In this document: positions 34,756 to 42,932 of the stretch, one piece after another
Position numbering within the stretch: position 1 is the stretch's first letter
Layout of the letters: every line of letters begins with the position of its first letter
Assembly: GCA_012729475.1 (NCBI GenBank)
Contig: JAAYDB010000145.1
Coordinates: 1 to 42,969 of the forward strand
DNA length: 42,969 nt
Reading direction: 5' to 3'
Origin: Bacteroidota bacterium
Lineage (GTDB): Bacteria; Bacteroidota; Bacteroidia; Bacteroidales; VadinHA17
Notes under the pieces: model-generated
The model's database searches: none
What the model was told of the DNA's origin: nothing
Seen by the model: the letters and a program-made list of their open reading frames with translations, nothing else
Position numbers and translations under genes: made by a program

Positions 34756-35790
34756 TTATACCCCGAAAAGTAAAAGCATAGATCCTACAACAAAAGCGGC
34801 CAGCATGTTTATTAGTTTTACTTTTATAAAATCTTTTCTCGACTCAGCCAGTAAGGGTAACATTCCATGCCCGTCCTGAACAATGGAATTTGCAAAGAGA
34901 ATACTAAAGGGCAAGAGGCCCTGTGAGAACATTGTCACAAAAATCAGGTGCGGCCCTGATTCCGGAATGATGCCCACCAATACAGCTATAATAAATATTA
35001 TCCAGGTATTGTTTTCCACAAGATTTGTTAGTTCCAAACTTGATTGAATGAAGTAAAGAACAACAAATGCCCCCCATGTCCACAGGAATATCCTGATAAG
35101 ATGTTTTTTTACTATATGTCCATACAGGTGTTCATGGATAAAATGATCCGGTACTGTGATAAAAACAAACAGCATTATGACCGTCCCGGTCATAAATGTT
35201 ATTCTCTCCCAGTCCCAGACATCGGAGCCTACGATACCCAGTCCCAGTAACAATCCAAAGACCAGCGTGAATAATAACAGAAGTGTTCTCTCAAAAGTTA
35301 TCCTTTTCAGTTGCGGAATAATAATATCTATTGTAAAGCATTTACAATAATCTGATTCATGTATTTTGAATCCGAGGGGACTATTCAGGGGCCTGGATTT
35401 ATTAAACAGATTAACCAGATAACCTGCCAGAATTGCTACTACAAACAAAAGAAAATGTAACAGCAAGGCTTTTCCGGGAAACATGGCAAACATAACAAAT
35501 GATTCATCTCCTGAGGTGGCGATCATTACAGTCACCAATGCCCCCAGATTCAACATCCGGTGTGTATACAAGGATACAACAGTGAAAGCTCCGAGACAAC
35601 CCGGAGTAATACCAAGTAAAGCAGCTAAAATTAGCTGTAAAAAAGGTGAATTGATGAGCTTCTCTGACCATATATTCCTTGTTTGTACATTAATATATTC
35701 TATAATTACCATCATGAAAAGGACAAAAACGGTAATCATCAAAGAATTCTTAAGAGTGAAAATGATCAATTCATTTACATTTATATTCAT
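34756..35790 (-). CDS. Ten-helix heavy-metal exporter-like membrane protein (ArsP_2 group)
   Basis: A 344-residue membrane protein with about ten helices in two similar halves. The halves carry the repeated signatures GITPGCLGAFTVVSLYTHRM (about 59-78) and GIIPESGPHLIFVTMFSQGLL. ATSGDESFVMFAMFPG and the NSIVQDGHGMLPLLAESRKDF segment are also present. This matches the family annotated as putative manganese or arsenic exporters (ArsP_2). The metal is not fixed by sequence. A small cysteine-pair, CKC, lies in the central loop. It is read divergently from the small four-cysteine protein gene. I looked for a yybP-ykoY manganese riboswitch upstream and did not see one. Confidence 0.75.
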   Translation of the reverse strand: MNINVNELIIFTLKNSLMITVFVLFMMVIIEYINVQTRNIWSEKLINSPFLQLILAALLGITPGCLGAFTVVSLYTHRMLNLGALVTVMIATSGDESFVMFAMFPGKALLLHFLLFVVAILAGYLVNLFNKSRPLNSPLGFKIHESDYCKCFTIDIIIPQLKRITFERTLLLLFTLVFGLLLGLGIVGSDVWDWERITFMTGTVIMLFVFITVPDHFIHEHLYGHIVKKHLIRIFLWTWGAFVVLYFIQSSLELTNLVENNTWIIFIIAVLVGIIPESGPHLIFVTMFSQGLLPFSILFANSIVQDGHGMLPLLAESRKDFIKVKLINMLAAFVVGSMLLLFGV

Positions 35791-35818
35791 CTTGTTTTCA
35801 TATCTTAATGTACATATT

Positions 35819-35826
35819 CAAAACTA
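35819..35826 (-). promoter_or_regulatory. Candidate -7 element of the exporter gene
   Basis: CAAAACTA on the plus strand reads TAGTTTTG on the minus strand (TAnnTTTG), about 29 bases before the start codon. The -33 element is not clear. Confidence 0.3.
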
Positions 35827-35940
35827 ATCTAAAATATTTTTTAAACTACCAGTGTCCTTATTTATTTGTTCACTAATTTTATCTCTCCTCCTTTAAGTGA
35901 TCATGTTAAGAGTTGTCGTTTTTTAAAAGAACTAACAATT

Positions 35941-36141
35941 ATGACAAAAGAGTGCAAATGGTACCGGGTTTGTCCTATGAAAATGTATTATAAAGAAGGG
36001 AAACTTGATAAAAAATGGATTGAACAATATTGCAAAAACGACTGGGAAAACTGTGTAAGATACAAGATGGAAGAATCGGGCATTCCACATCCTGATAATA
36101 TGCTGCCTGATGGACGCAGACTCATTTCGGATCTAAAATAA
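35941..36141 (+). CDS. Small four-cysteine protein of unknown function
   Basis: A 66-residue protein starting MTKECKWYRVCPMKMYYKEG. Four cysteines at 5, 11, 31 and 38 (C-x5-C-x19-C-x6-C) could bind a metal or an Fe-S cluster. The rest includes the WIEQYCKNDWENCVRY segment and a C-terminal PHPDNMLPDGRR. The upstream frame extends to a TTG at 35866, but those extra residues are not conserved-looking, so the ATG is preferred. It is divergent from the metal exporter gene. I recall related small proteins in anaerobes but no function. I do not assign one. Confidence 0.65.
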   Translation: MTKECKWYRVCPMKMYYKEGKLDKKWIEQYCKNDWENCVRYKMEESGIPHPDNMLPDGRRLISDLK

Positions 36142-36213
36142 TACCCCGGATAATCTGGCAAAATTTGCAGGAGCAAATTGGTTTTTATAGGAAATATAAT
36201 TGAATCAGCTGAC

Positions 36214-36250
36214 AAAGCCATTGCTTCTTTTAACTGTCCGGCATGGCTTT
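36214..36250. terminator. Possible bidirectional terminator
   Basis: AAAGCCAT (36214-36221) and ATGGCTTT (36243-36250) form a perfect 8-bp stem with a 21-base loop between the convergent four-cysteine and HD genes. The T run after it is short (CTTTT), so support is moderate. Confidence 0.4.
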
Positions 36251-36304
36251 TGCATTTATTCTGACCAGAGCATGTAAAGCTTCAACTGTAGTTATAAGTC
36301 GGTT

Positions 36305-36871
36305 TCAGTCCTGCAGATATTCTTTGTATTCGTTGATTTTCACTTTCAGCCTCTGTTCCAGATATTGATTTCCTCCTTCAAGAGCTTCAAGAATCTGAAC
36401 CGAATCATAATGAAACTCAGTAATATGGTCTTTACTCCAGTTTTCCGGAGGCTTTTGCAGGTTGGTTATCCTGTCTGCCAGCTTAACTGCCCACACTTCT
36501 TTTGGACATTGTCTTATCTTGGCAAGACTGTCGGTAAGCCTATAGTCTTCAAGCAGTTTCTTATCCTTAGTGAGGGCCCATACAGCATCAGCCACATCCT
36601 GACCAAAAGTAGCTTCAATCTCCTGACGGGTGGTAGCAGTATCTTCAATAGTGTCATGTAAAAGAGCTGCCTGTATGGCCAGTGACAGATCAAAACCGGG
36701 AGTGTTCCTGGCAGCAACAAAAAGCTCCATCGCCACATTACTTAAATGAACGACATAAGTAATTCTGGAGCCTTTTACCTTTTGTGATCCATGCCGCTCC
36801 GCAGCAAACTTTATTGCATTCTGGTAAAGTGTTTGTATATCAGTCATATCAAAATAAACCTTTTTCTCCAT
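36305..36871 (-). CDS. HD-domain hydrolase, MESH1-like
   Basis: A 188-residue protein with the HD fold of RelA/SpoT hydrolases. Metal ligands are H42 (VVHLSN), H72-D73 and a following E76-D77 in LLHDTIEDT, then D137-like LADRITNL. The segment HGSQKVKGSRITYVVH and FGQDVADAVWALTKD support membership. There is no synthetase domain, so it is a stand-alone (p)ppGpp hydrolase candidate, similar in size to MESH1. ATG at 36871 gives an 8-residue lead; MTDIQ at residue 9 is an alternative start. It lies 108 bases after the HAD gene stop on the same strand. Confidence 0.8.
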   Translation of the reverse strand: MEKKVYFDMTDIQTLYQNAIKFAAERHGSQKVKGSRITYVVHLSNVAMELFVAARNTPGFDLSLAIQAALLHDTIEDTATTRQEIEATFGQDVADAVWALTKDKKLLEDYRLTDSLAKIRQCPKEVWAVKLADRITNLQKPPENWSKDHITEFHYDSVQILEALEGGNQYLEQRLKVKINEYKEYLQD

Positions 36872-36979
36872 GAAGATAATGAAAAAAACCTGAGATTTTC
36901 ATAATGAAAATACACTTTATTATTCCGGCTTTGTAAAACAACTATATCAATACCTGAAAACACTGGCAAACAGGGCCGA

Positions 36980-37621
36980 TCATTGTATAGCCATAACACA
37001 GGAATATAATTCTTGAGGGTCATCAGCAAGACAATCCGGCCCCAGAGAAGAGAGAACTTCCCTGTTATTTAACCCCCATGTAACTGCGATTACAGGAATG
37101 CCTGCCTTTTTTGATGCTTCAATATCCCTGGTTTCATCTCCCACATATATTACATTTTCCCGTAAAATTTTTTCGCTGTCAAGCATCCTCCTTATTACCC
37201 GGTCTTTCCCAAAAAGACCTTTGCCGCTGTAAATAAAATCAATGAGACCAGACATGTCATTGTATTCCAGAAACTTACTTACATTGTTTTTAGAATTGGA
37301 TGTCAGTATCCCCAGATTGTATCCGGCCTTCTTAATATTCAATAAAGAGTCCTTTATACCTTTAACAAGTCCTATATCCGGGATATGTTTGCTCAACTCT
37401 TTTCTCATCCGGAGAAGCAGTAAAAAAACCTTCAGATCAGTGAACCCATATTCCTTAAACAGCTCTTGCGGTCTCTCCGTTCTTAACAACTCTCTGTCTT
37501 CATGTCCGATCAATGTACAGTTATACTCAGGGGCAATCCTGTTGTAAATTTTCAATGCCAGATCAAATGTATCGGCAAGCGTCCCGTCAAAATCAAAAAC
37601 AACGTATTTTGTTTCTTTCAT
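36980..37621 (-). CDS. HAD-superfamily hydrolase, phosphoglycolate phosphatase-like
   Basis: A 213-residue phosphatase. Motif I FDFDGTLADT gives nucleophile D10 and acid D12, motif II is LTSNSK, motif III is a lysine in the SGKGLFGKDR region, and motif IV is GDETRDIEASKKAG. The helical cap after motif I is of type I, as in phosphoglycolate phosphatase or related enzymes. The ATVI-like end AVTWGLNNREVL is typical of Gph. It precedes the HD hydrolase gene by 108 bases on the same strand. A candidate -7 element lies at 37666-37673. Confidence 0.87.
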   Translation of the reverse strand: MKETKYVVFDFDGTLADTFDLALKIYNRIAPEYNCTLIGHEDRELLRTERPQELFKEYGFTDLKVFLLLLRMRKELSKHIPDIGLVKGIKDSLLNIKKAGYNLGILTSNSKNNVSKFLEYNDMSGLIDFIYSGKGLFGKDRVIRRMLDSEKILRENVIYVGDETRDIEASKKAGIPVIAVTWGLNNREVLSSLGPDCLADDPQELYSCVMAIQ

Positions 37622-37665
37622 AATAAAATCTGTTCATCAAAACAAATTATTTTTCATTAATAACA

Positions 37666-37673
37666 CAAACATA
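37666..37673 (-). promoter_or_regulatory. Candidate -7 element of the HAD gene
   Basis: CAAACATA on the plus strand reads TATGTTTG on the minus strand (TAnnTTTG), about 45 bases before the start codon. No -33 element is clear. Confidence 0.35.
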
Positions 37674-37702
37674 CCCTGATTATTATTTTCCAGATCAGAT
37701 AA

Positions 37703-37885
37703 AAGCTCCGGGCGAAAATCACTGTACCGTTCCGGGATACCTCTTCGGAAATAGCCCGCTCATCACTTTTTCAGGCCTATCTTCTTATAAAAGATCTGGG
37801 AAAAAAAGGTAAAAAAAGAAATGAAATAATGACTGTTTTAACTGAAAAGTTCGGAGAGCAAAACCCGGAAACAGGATTTATTTAA
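37703..37885 (+). pseudogene. Open frame without start codon, possible gene remnant
   Basis: This frame is open for 60 codons, from a stop at 37700-37702 to TAA at 37883-37885. The translation ends EIMTVLTEKFGEQNPETGFI and contains ARSSLFQAYLLIKDLGKKGK, which reads like the C-terminal helices of a real protein. The only ATG in frame (37829) would leave 18 residues. I do not recognise the family. It may be the 3' end of a decayed gene or a gene using a rare start codon, and it could also be chance. Confidence 0.35.
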
Positions 37886-37968
37886 TGCTGATGAATAAAC
37901 ACAGCTTTTTCCACATTCTAATATATAAATGTTAACCTTTCAATTGTAAACAATCCTGAAAAGTACAT

Positions 37969-39603
37969 TTACTGTAAACCCAAAACTTCCTTGCCCTGTT
38001 TGAATACAATATCCACAGGGATCCCTTCTTCATTCACTTTGTCGAGATCTCTGCGTAAACTTTCAGTCATGACTCCATCTCTTTCTATCCACTCTTTTGC
38101 TGTTTCATAATCCCCGTCTCCCTGTACGGTAAGTATCCTGCTCACCAGTGATTCAACAGCTTTCTTCATTTCTTCAAAACGTACCTTATAATAACCGTTA
38201 TCCTGATAAACAAAGGCTCCGTTGTCAGCAAAATATTTAAGACTGAGCATATTGGCCTTTCCATGGGCACTGGCAGCCCCGAAACGACTGGAACGGAAGA
38301 TACCTGCAAAAAAAGTTACATAGTTGTCCATCACTTCTCCGCTTGTTATTTCACCCATCTCATATAGTCTGGTTACGAGCCATAAGCCCATTATATCGGC
38401 TTTGGCCTCTTCAAGTGCAGAATATTGTTCCTTAAGGGCACCTCTTACAGTACCCTTATTGTTGATGGTATTTTTAACACCCATCCCATGAGCCACTTCA
38501 TGGAAAGTGGTGTTCTCAAAAAAAGCATCGAAAGTAATATGCTGACGCTGGCTTTCGTCTATCAGCATATTTGCAATGGGTATAAGTATATTGTCAAACT
38601 TAGCCTTCATAGAGTTTTTCAGCTGCAACTTACGGCTTCCTATTGCAAGATGTATCTCCGGGTCGTTAGGAAGGTTGATGGCAATAGTCTTGCTACCCGC
38701 ATTACAGTCACCGGCGTAATATATTGCATCATATACATTCATATCAGCATCAGTACCCGGCACTTCTGACTTATATGCGGGGTCAACGGGCAGTGCAGCC
38801 TGAAGACCGGTCAACATTGAATTATATTTTGCCAGACGGGCACTCCATTCAGGGTCTTTGACAAGAACAAAAGCTTCATGAGCCGCCTTATAACCAAAAA
38901 GCTGGTCCTCATAATTCTCAATGGGACCGACAACAAAATCAATGTTTGACTGTTTCATTTCCATCCACGCAAAGTCGCTGGGTTGATAATCATTGGAAAG
39001 AAGAGCTTCTGCCCTCATTGTAAGATATTTCTTCAATCCCTCGTCTTCTGCCAGTTCGGCTGCTTTCATCATCAGTGAGGCAGCTTCCGAATGTTGTTCA
39101 CTAAAATATTCGGAATAGGGAACTGCCAGTAGCTTTCCATTATTGTCACGTTTAATGATGGTGTACAGACTGCTTTTTTCAGGATCATCCCATCCCTCGA
39201 ACTCACTCACAGTCATGTCGGACGGATAAAACCGGGCAGAGGCAGGTTTCTCACCAAAACCCGGAATAAAGGGAGCATTGCCGTTAAGCCTGTCCCACGG
39301 ACCATAATGGATTTTAATATACTCCCTCGCATATTCATTTTCAACACGGTCAAAAAGTTCCTCCTTGTCGCCATAGGCTTCCAGCCAGAAAATATCGTCC
39401 ATAATGGCCGCCACATCAATAAGGATAGTAATTATCTCCTTTTCCTGTGAACTGAGCCACGAGAGATCGGTAGTCAGAGTCACTTCCCTGAACTTATCAA
39501 GATTGTCTTTCATCTCTTCAGTAAGCTTTTTGTCGTCTGCTCCACACCCTGACAATATTATTGCCAGCATGAAAATCAATACATTATTAATATGTTTATT
39601 CAT
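37969..39603 (-). CDS. M49-family (dipeptidyl-peptidase III-like) metallopeptidase, lipoprotein
   Basis: A 544-residue lipoprotein peptidase, with lipobox LSGC and C20 as anchor. The zinc site is H368-E369-V-A-H372 (TTFHEVAHGMG), with the third ligand in the EEAKAD region (398-403). Classical DPP III has a six-residue HEXXGH; this protein has the shorter HEXXH form reported in some bacterial relatives, so I call it M49-like. Segments MKLSNIDFVVGPIENYEDQLFGYKA-like (214-240) and AIYYAGDCNAGSKTIAINLPND are family landmarks. It faces the periplasm or surface and probably trims short peptides. The gene is isolated. Confidence 0.83.
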   Translation of the reverse strand: MNKHINNVLIFMLAIILSGCGADDKKLTEEMKDNLDKFREVTLTTDLSWLSSQEKEIITILIDVAAIMDDIFWLEAYGDKEELFDRVENEYAREYIKIHYGPWDRLNGNAPFIPGFGEKPASARFYPSDMTVSEFEGWDDPEKSSLYTIIKRDNNGKLLAVPYSEYFSEQHSEAASLMMKAAELAEDEGLKKYLTMRAEALLSNDYQPSDFAWMEMKQSNIDFVVGPIENYEDQLFGYKAAHEAFVLVKDPEWSARLAKYNSMLTGLQAALPVDPAYKSEVPGTDADMNVYDAIYYAGDCNAGSKTIAINLPNDPEIHLAIGSRKLQLKNSMKAKFDNILIPIANMLIDESQRQHITFDAFFENTTFHEVAHGMGVKNTINNKGTVRGALKEQYSALEEAKADIMGLWLVTRLYEMGEITSGEVMDNYVTFFAGIFRSSRFGAASAHGKANMLSLKYFADNGAFVYQDNGYYKVRFEEMKKAVESLVSRILTVQGDGDYETAKEWIERDGVMTESLRRDLDKVNEEGIPVDIVFKQGKEVLGLQ

Positions 39604-39915
39604 AACTGAAATATTATGATTTCACAGCAATGTAAAAAATTGTTCCCAAACTATTATAAATATTTCAATATAAAAAGACACGAAAAAGAAAAAAACCGTA
39701 CAGTGCCTTCGCTGAAACAATTACGGTATTAAAATCTCCTCTCTGCCCCGAATACCAATTTTTTGTAAATCATACTAATTTAATTACATTTGCGGTCTTA
39801 TTTAACAAGTGATTTCCACGTAGCGTTTTCACGCATTTAGTCCTGTCTGTATTTGAGTTCATTTCAGCCGGAATATAAATAGACCGCTCCCGGAGCCACA
39901 CTATAAAAACATTTA
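39604..39915. other. Divergent intergenic region with helicase promoter and leader
   Basis: This 312-base region separates the peptidase and helicase genes. It contains the strong plus-strand promoter (39762-39792) and a leader of about 117 bases. A short stem, GCGT/ACGC (near 39823-39834), lies in the leader. No coding region is seen. Confidence 0.6.
39762..39792 (+). promoter_or_regulatory. Bacteroidota-type promoter of the DEAD-box helicase
   Basis: TTTG (39762-39765) and TACATTTG (39785-39792) are 19 bases apart, a match to the consensus TTTG-N19-TAnnTTTG. Transcription should start near 39799, leaving a leader of about 117 bases before the ATG at 39916, as is common for cold-induced helicases. 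Confidence 0.8.
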
Positions 39916-41658
39916 ATGACCAACTTTGAAGAAATGGGATTCACTCCCGGCATTCTGAAAGCAGTTCAGGAACTGGGATTTGAACAACCAATGCCAGTGC
40001 AGGAAAAAGTAATTCCCCTGATGCTTAAAGATGAAAGAGATATTATTGCACTTGCCCAGACAGGAACCGGAAAAACAGCTGCTTTCGGACTGCCTCTGGT
40101 ACAGACAACCGATACAGAACATAACAGCACTCAGGCCCTCATCTTATGCCCGACACGCGAATTATGTATACAGATAACAGGCGACCTCGAAGACTTCTCC
40201 AGGTATACCGGTAACCTTAGAATCCTTTCGGTGTATGGTGGTACCAGTATTGCTAACCAGATAAAAAGCTTAAAAAAAGGTGTTCATATCATAGTAGCAA
40301 CACCGGGACGCCTGATAGACCTTATAGGAAGAAGGGCCGTTAAACTGAATAATATTAACACTGTCATCCTTGATGAAGCGGATGAAATGCTTAACATGGG
40401 TTTTCTTGACAGTATAAATGAAATACTTGAAGAAGTTCCTGACAACAGAAGAACACTTTTGTTTTCAGCTACAATGTCATCAGAAGTAGCATCAATAGCA
40501 GGTAATTATATGAACGATCCTGTTGAAATAACTATCGGCAAGAAAAATGCATCAGCCGATAATATTTCACATTCCTATTACCTTGTACATGCAAAAGATA
40601 AGTATAAAGTACTTAAGCGTATTGCTGATTCGGAACCCGATATATATGGTCTGGTCTTTTGCCGTACCCGGAACGAGACCCGTGACGTGGCAGCAAAACT
40701 GATTGATGACGGCTATAATGCCGATGCACTTCATGGTGATCTTTCGCAGTCACAGAGAGATGCTGTTATGCAGAAATTCAGGCTAAGGAACCTTCATATG
40801 CTCGTAGCAACAGATGTAGCAGCACGTGGCCTGGATGTCAATGACCTTACACATGTTATTAATTATAATCTGCCCGACGACGCAGATATCTACACTCACA
40901 GGTGTGGAAGAACAGGGAGAGCAGGGAAAAAAGGCATCTCCGTGTCACTTATCAACCAGAGAGAAAAGAGTAACCTTCACAAGATTGAACGATTGATAAA
41001 AAAATCCTTCACGGCTCTGCCTATTCCTACAGGAAGCGAGATTTGCAGCAAACAATTATCCAACTGGGTTAACAGGCTGGAGAATGTAGCAACAGACCAC
41101 CTGGAGATTGAAAAATTCCTTCCGGAAATACAGGAGAGATTGTCAGGTCTGGACAGGGATGAACTCCTTAAAAGAATCGTTTCGCTGGAATTTGACAGAT
41201 TCCTTGATGATTACCGTAATGGTGAAAACCTTACAAACCCTGTCCCGGAAATAAATGAGAGATATGACAAACCAGGGAAAAAAGGATCCTGTAACTACAA
41301 TAAGAGTAACTTTAAAAGGCTATTCATAAATCTGGGAAAATCTGACGGTTTATCCCCCGAGCAGGTTATTGAGCTGATAAATTGCACTGTACGTAACAAA
41401 AATATACGGGTAGGCAAAATAGATCTTCTCAAGTCATTTGCCTTTTTTGAAGTGGAAAATGTATATGCCGATAATGTTATTTCAGCATTGAACAAGACAA
41501 AGTACACAGGGAAAAAAGTTGCTGTGGAAATAGCCCGGGAAAAACCATTCAGACAAGGCAACAACGGCCATTTTTCAGGAAAAAAATCAGAATGGTCAGG
41601 AAACAGAAATGAAAGAATAAGATCAAAAAAAACCGGAAAGATTAGCTATATGAGCTGA
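39916..41658 (+). CDS. DEAD-box RNA helicase with DbpA domain
   Basis: A 580-residue ATP-dependent RNA helicase. Motifs in order: Q motif GFEQPMPVQ, I AQTGTGKT, Ia PTREL, Ib TPGRLIDL, II DEAD, III SAT, then GLVFCRTRNE, LHGDLSQSQRD, ATDVAARGLDVND and VI HRCGRTGRAG. The C-terminal part (about 460-545) is a DbpA/CsdA-type RNA-binding RRM, and a basic Gly/Asn/Lys tail follows. It probably unwinds rRNA or cold-stabilised mRNA in ribosome assembly. The strong promoter and long leader suggest cold induction. The flavoprotein gene follows by 24 bases, so the two may be co-transcribed. Confidence 0.95.
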   Translation: MTNFEEMGFTPGILKAVQELGFEQPMPVQEKVIPLMLKDERDIIALAQTGTGKTAAFGLPLVQTTDTEHNSTQALILCPTRELCIQITGDLEDFSRYTGNLRILSVYGGTSIANQIKSLKKGVHIIVATPGRLIDLIGRRAVKLNNINTVILDEADEMLNMGFLDSINEILEEVPDNRRTLLFSATMSSEVASIAGNYMNDPVEITIGKKNASADNISHSYYLVHAKDKYKVLKRIADSEPDIYGLVFCRTRNETRDVAAKLIDDGYNADALHGDLSQSQRDAVMQKFRLRNLHMLVATDVAARGLDVNDLTHVINYNLPDDADIYTHRCGRTGRAGKKGISVSLINQREKSNLHKIERLIKKSFTALPIPTGSEICSKQLSNWVNRLENVATDHLEIEKFLPEIQERLSGLDRDELLKRIVSLEFDRFLDDYRNGENLTNPVPEINERYDKPGKKGSCNYNKSNFKRLFINLGKSDGLSPEQVIELINCTVRNKNIRVGKIDLLKSFAFFEVENVYADNVISALNKTKYTGKKVAVEIAREKPFRQGNNGHFSGKKSEWSGNRNERIRSKKTGKISYMS

Positions 41659-41682
41659 TCCTGAGTTGTAAAATTTTCATAA

Positions 41683-42771
41683 ATGATATTTAAAACACCC
41701 GACATGAAGACATTGAAAATAGGTGATCTTACGCTTGCTGTCCCTGTCATTCAGGGAGGCATGGGAGTAGGCATCTCGCTCTCGCGACTGTCAGCAGCCG
41801 TAGCAAATGAAGGAGGTGTTGGTGTAATTTCAAGTGCAGGACTGGGTCTTCTTTACCGTTATTTTTCGGCGGATTATCTTGAGGCCAGTATATATGGACT
41901 GAAGGAAGAGATCAGGAAGGCAAGAGAAAAAACCCTTGGAATAATTGGCGTCAATGTTATGGTCGCTATGACAAATTTTGTTGACATGATAAAGACATCC
42001 ATAGCCGAAAAAGTTGATATTATAATTGCCGGTGCCGGTCTTCCCCTCGACCTGCCATCATTCTTAAAGAAAGACAGCATAACAAAACTGGTACCTATAG
42101 TGTCATCAGCCAGAGCAACAAGAATAATTTGTGAAAAATGGAAAACAAATTATGATTACCTGCCTGATGCTGTTATTGTTGAGGGACCCAAGGCCGGTGG
42201 TCATCTGGGTTTTAAAAAAGAACAGATCAACGACAATAATTATACCCTCGAAAAACTGGTCCCTGAAATTGTTCATGAAGTGAAAATTTTCGAGGAAAAA
42301 CACAACAAGACAATACCTGTCATTGCTGCAGGAGGTATTTATTCCGGTGAAGATATCAGAAACATCATGAAACTAGGGGCATCAGGTGTTCAGATGGGAA
42401 CAAGATTTGTAACCACGTATGAATGTGATGCATCTGAAGGTTTTAAACAAGCTTACATAAGTGCTGAAGAAAAAGATATTGAAATAATTAACAGTCCTGT
42501 AGGTATGCCGGGAAGAGCTATTTTTTCAAATTTCATCCGGAAAGTGAGAGATGGGAAAAAGCAACCAATAAAATGCCCGTTTAAATGTATTAAGACATGC
42601 GATATATCAAAAAGCCCTTATTGCATAATAACTGCCTTGGCTAATGCTCTAAAGGGTAATTTTGAAAATGGTTTTGCTTTTGCAGGCAGTAATGCATTCA
42701 GGGCTACAAAAATATCATCGGTAAAAGAAGTGTTCCAGTCTTTGCTTAGAGAATACAAAAACAGCAAATAA
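41683..42771 (+). CDS. Nitronate monooxygenase-like FMN protein
   Basis: A 362-residue TIM-barrel flavoprotein of the 2-nitropropane dioxygenase / FabK group. FMN sites are PVIQGGMGVGIS at the start, EGPKAGGHLG, AAGGIYSGEDI and GASGVQMGTRF. The C-terminal cysteine-rich segment FKCIKTCDISKSPYC occurs in members of the nitronate monooxygenase branch rather than FabK enoyl reductases. Substrates could be propionate-3-nitronate or a related toxin; this is not shown. A second ATG at 41704 (MKTLKIGDL) could be the start. It lies 24 bases after the helicase gene and is followed by a short hairpin. Confidence 0.87.
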   Translation: MIFKTPDMKTLKIGDLTLAVPVIQGGMGVGISLSRLSAAVANEGGVGVISSAGLGLLYRYFSADYLEASIYGLKEEIRKAREKTLGIIGVNVMVAMTNFVDMIKTSIAEKVDIIIAGAGLPLDLPSFLKKDSITKLVPIVSSARATRIICEKWKTNYDYLPDAVIVEGPKAGGHLGFKKEQINDNNYTLEKLVPEIVHEVKIFEEKHNKTIPVIAAGGIYSGEDIRNIMKLGASGVQMGTRFVTTYECDASEGFKQAYISAEEKDIEIINSPVGMPGRAIFSNFIRKVRDGKKQPIKCPFKCIKTCDISKSPYCIITALANALKGNFENGFAFAGSNAFRATKISSVKEVFQSLLREYKNSK

Positions 42772-42772
42772 A

Positions 42773-42812
42773 AAACACTGAATCATTACAATAAAATAAG
42801 GATCCAGTGTTT
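42773..42812 (+). terminator. Hairpin after the flavoprotein gene, weak terminator
   Basis: AAACACTG (42773-42780) and CAGTGTTT (42805-42812) form a perfect 8-bp stem with a loop of 24 bases just after the stop codon. The run of T after it is poor, so it may be a stabilising hairpin rather than a classical terminator. Confidence 0.4.
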
Positions 42813-42932
42813 CATGTCAGTATTATAGAGTTTAATATCTATTCCTGTTTTGTGCGAAAGACACCCAAAATAAATTTTATATAATTATTCCCGGAATTTA
42901 ATGCTGTGCAAAACATTGATTCTTTTTTTCCA

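Larger units (their letters stand above)
37622..37968. other. Intergenic region between HAD and peptidase genes
   Basis: This 347-base region holds the possible HAD promoter and, on the plus strand, the open frame 37703-37885 described separately. No terminator hairpin is obvious after the peptidase gene. Confidence 0.5.

Noticed and set aside
35884-35896. AGGAGG-like sequence on the minus strand
   Set aside because: No start codon with a frame longer than a few codons follows it.
35791-35940. Possible yybP-ykoY manganese riboswitch before the exporter gene
   Set aside because: The conserved elements were not recognisable in the leader on the minus strand.
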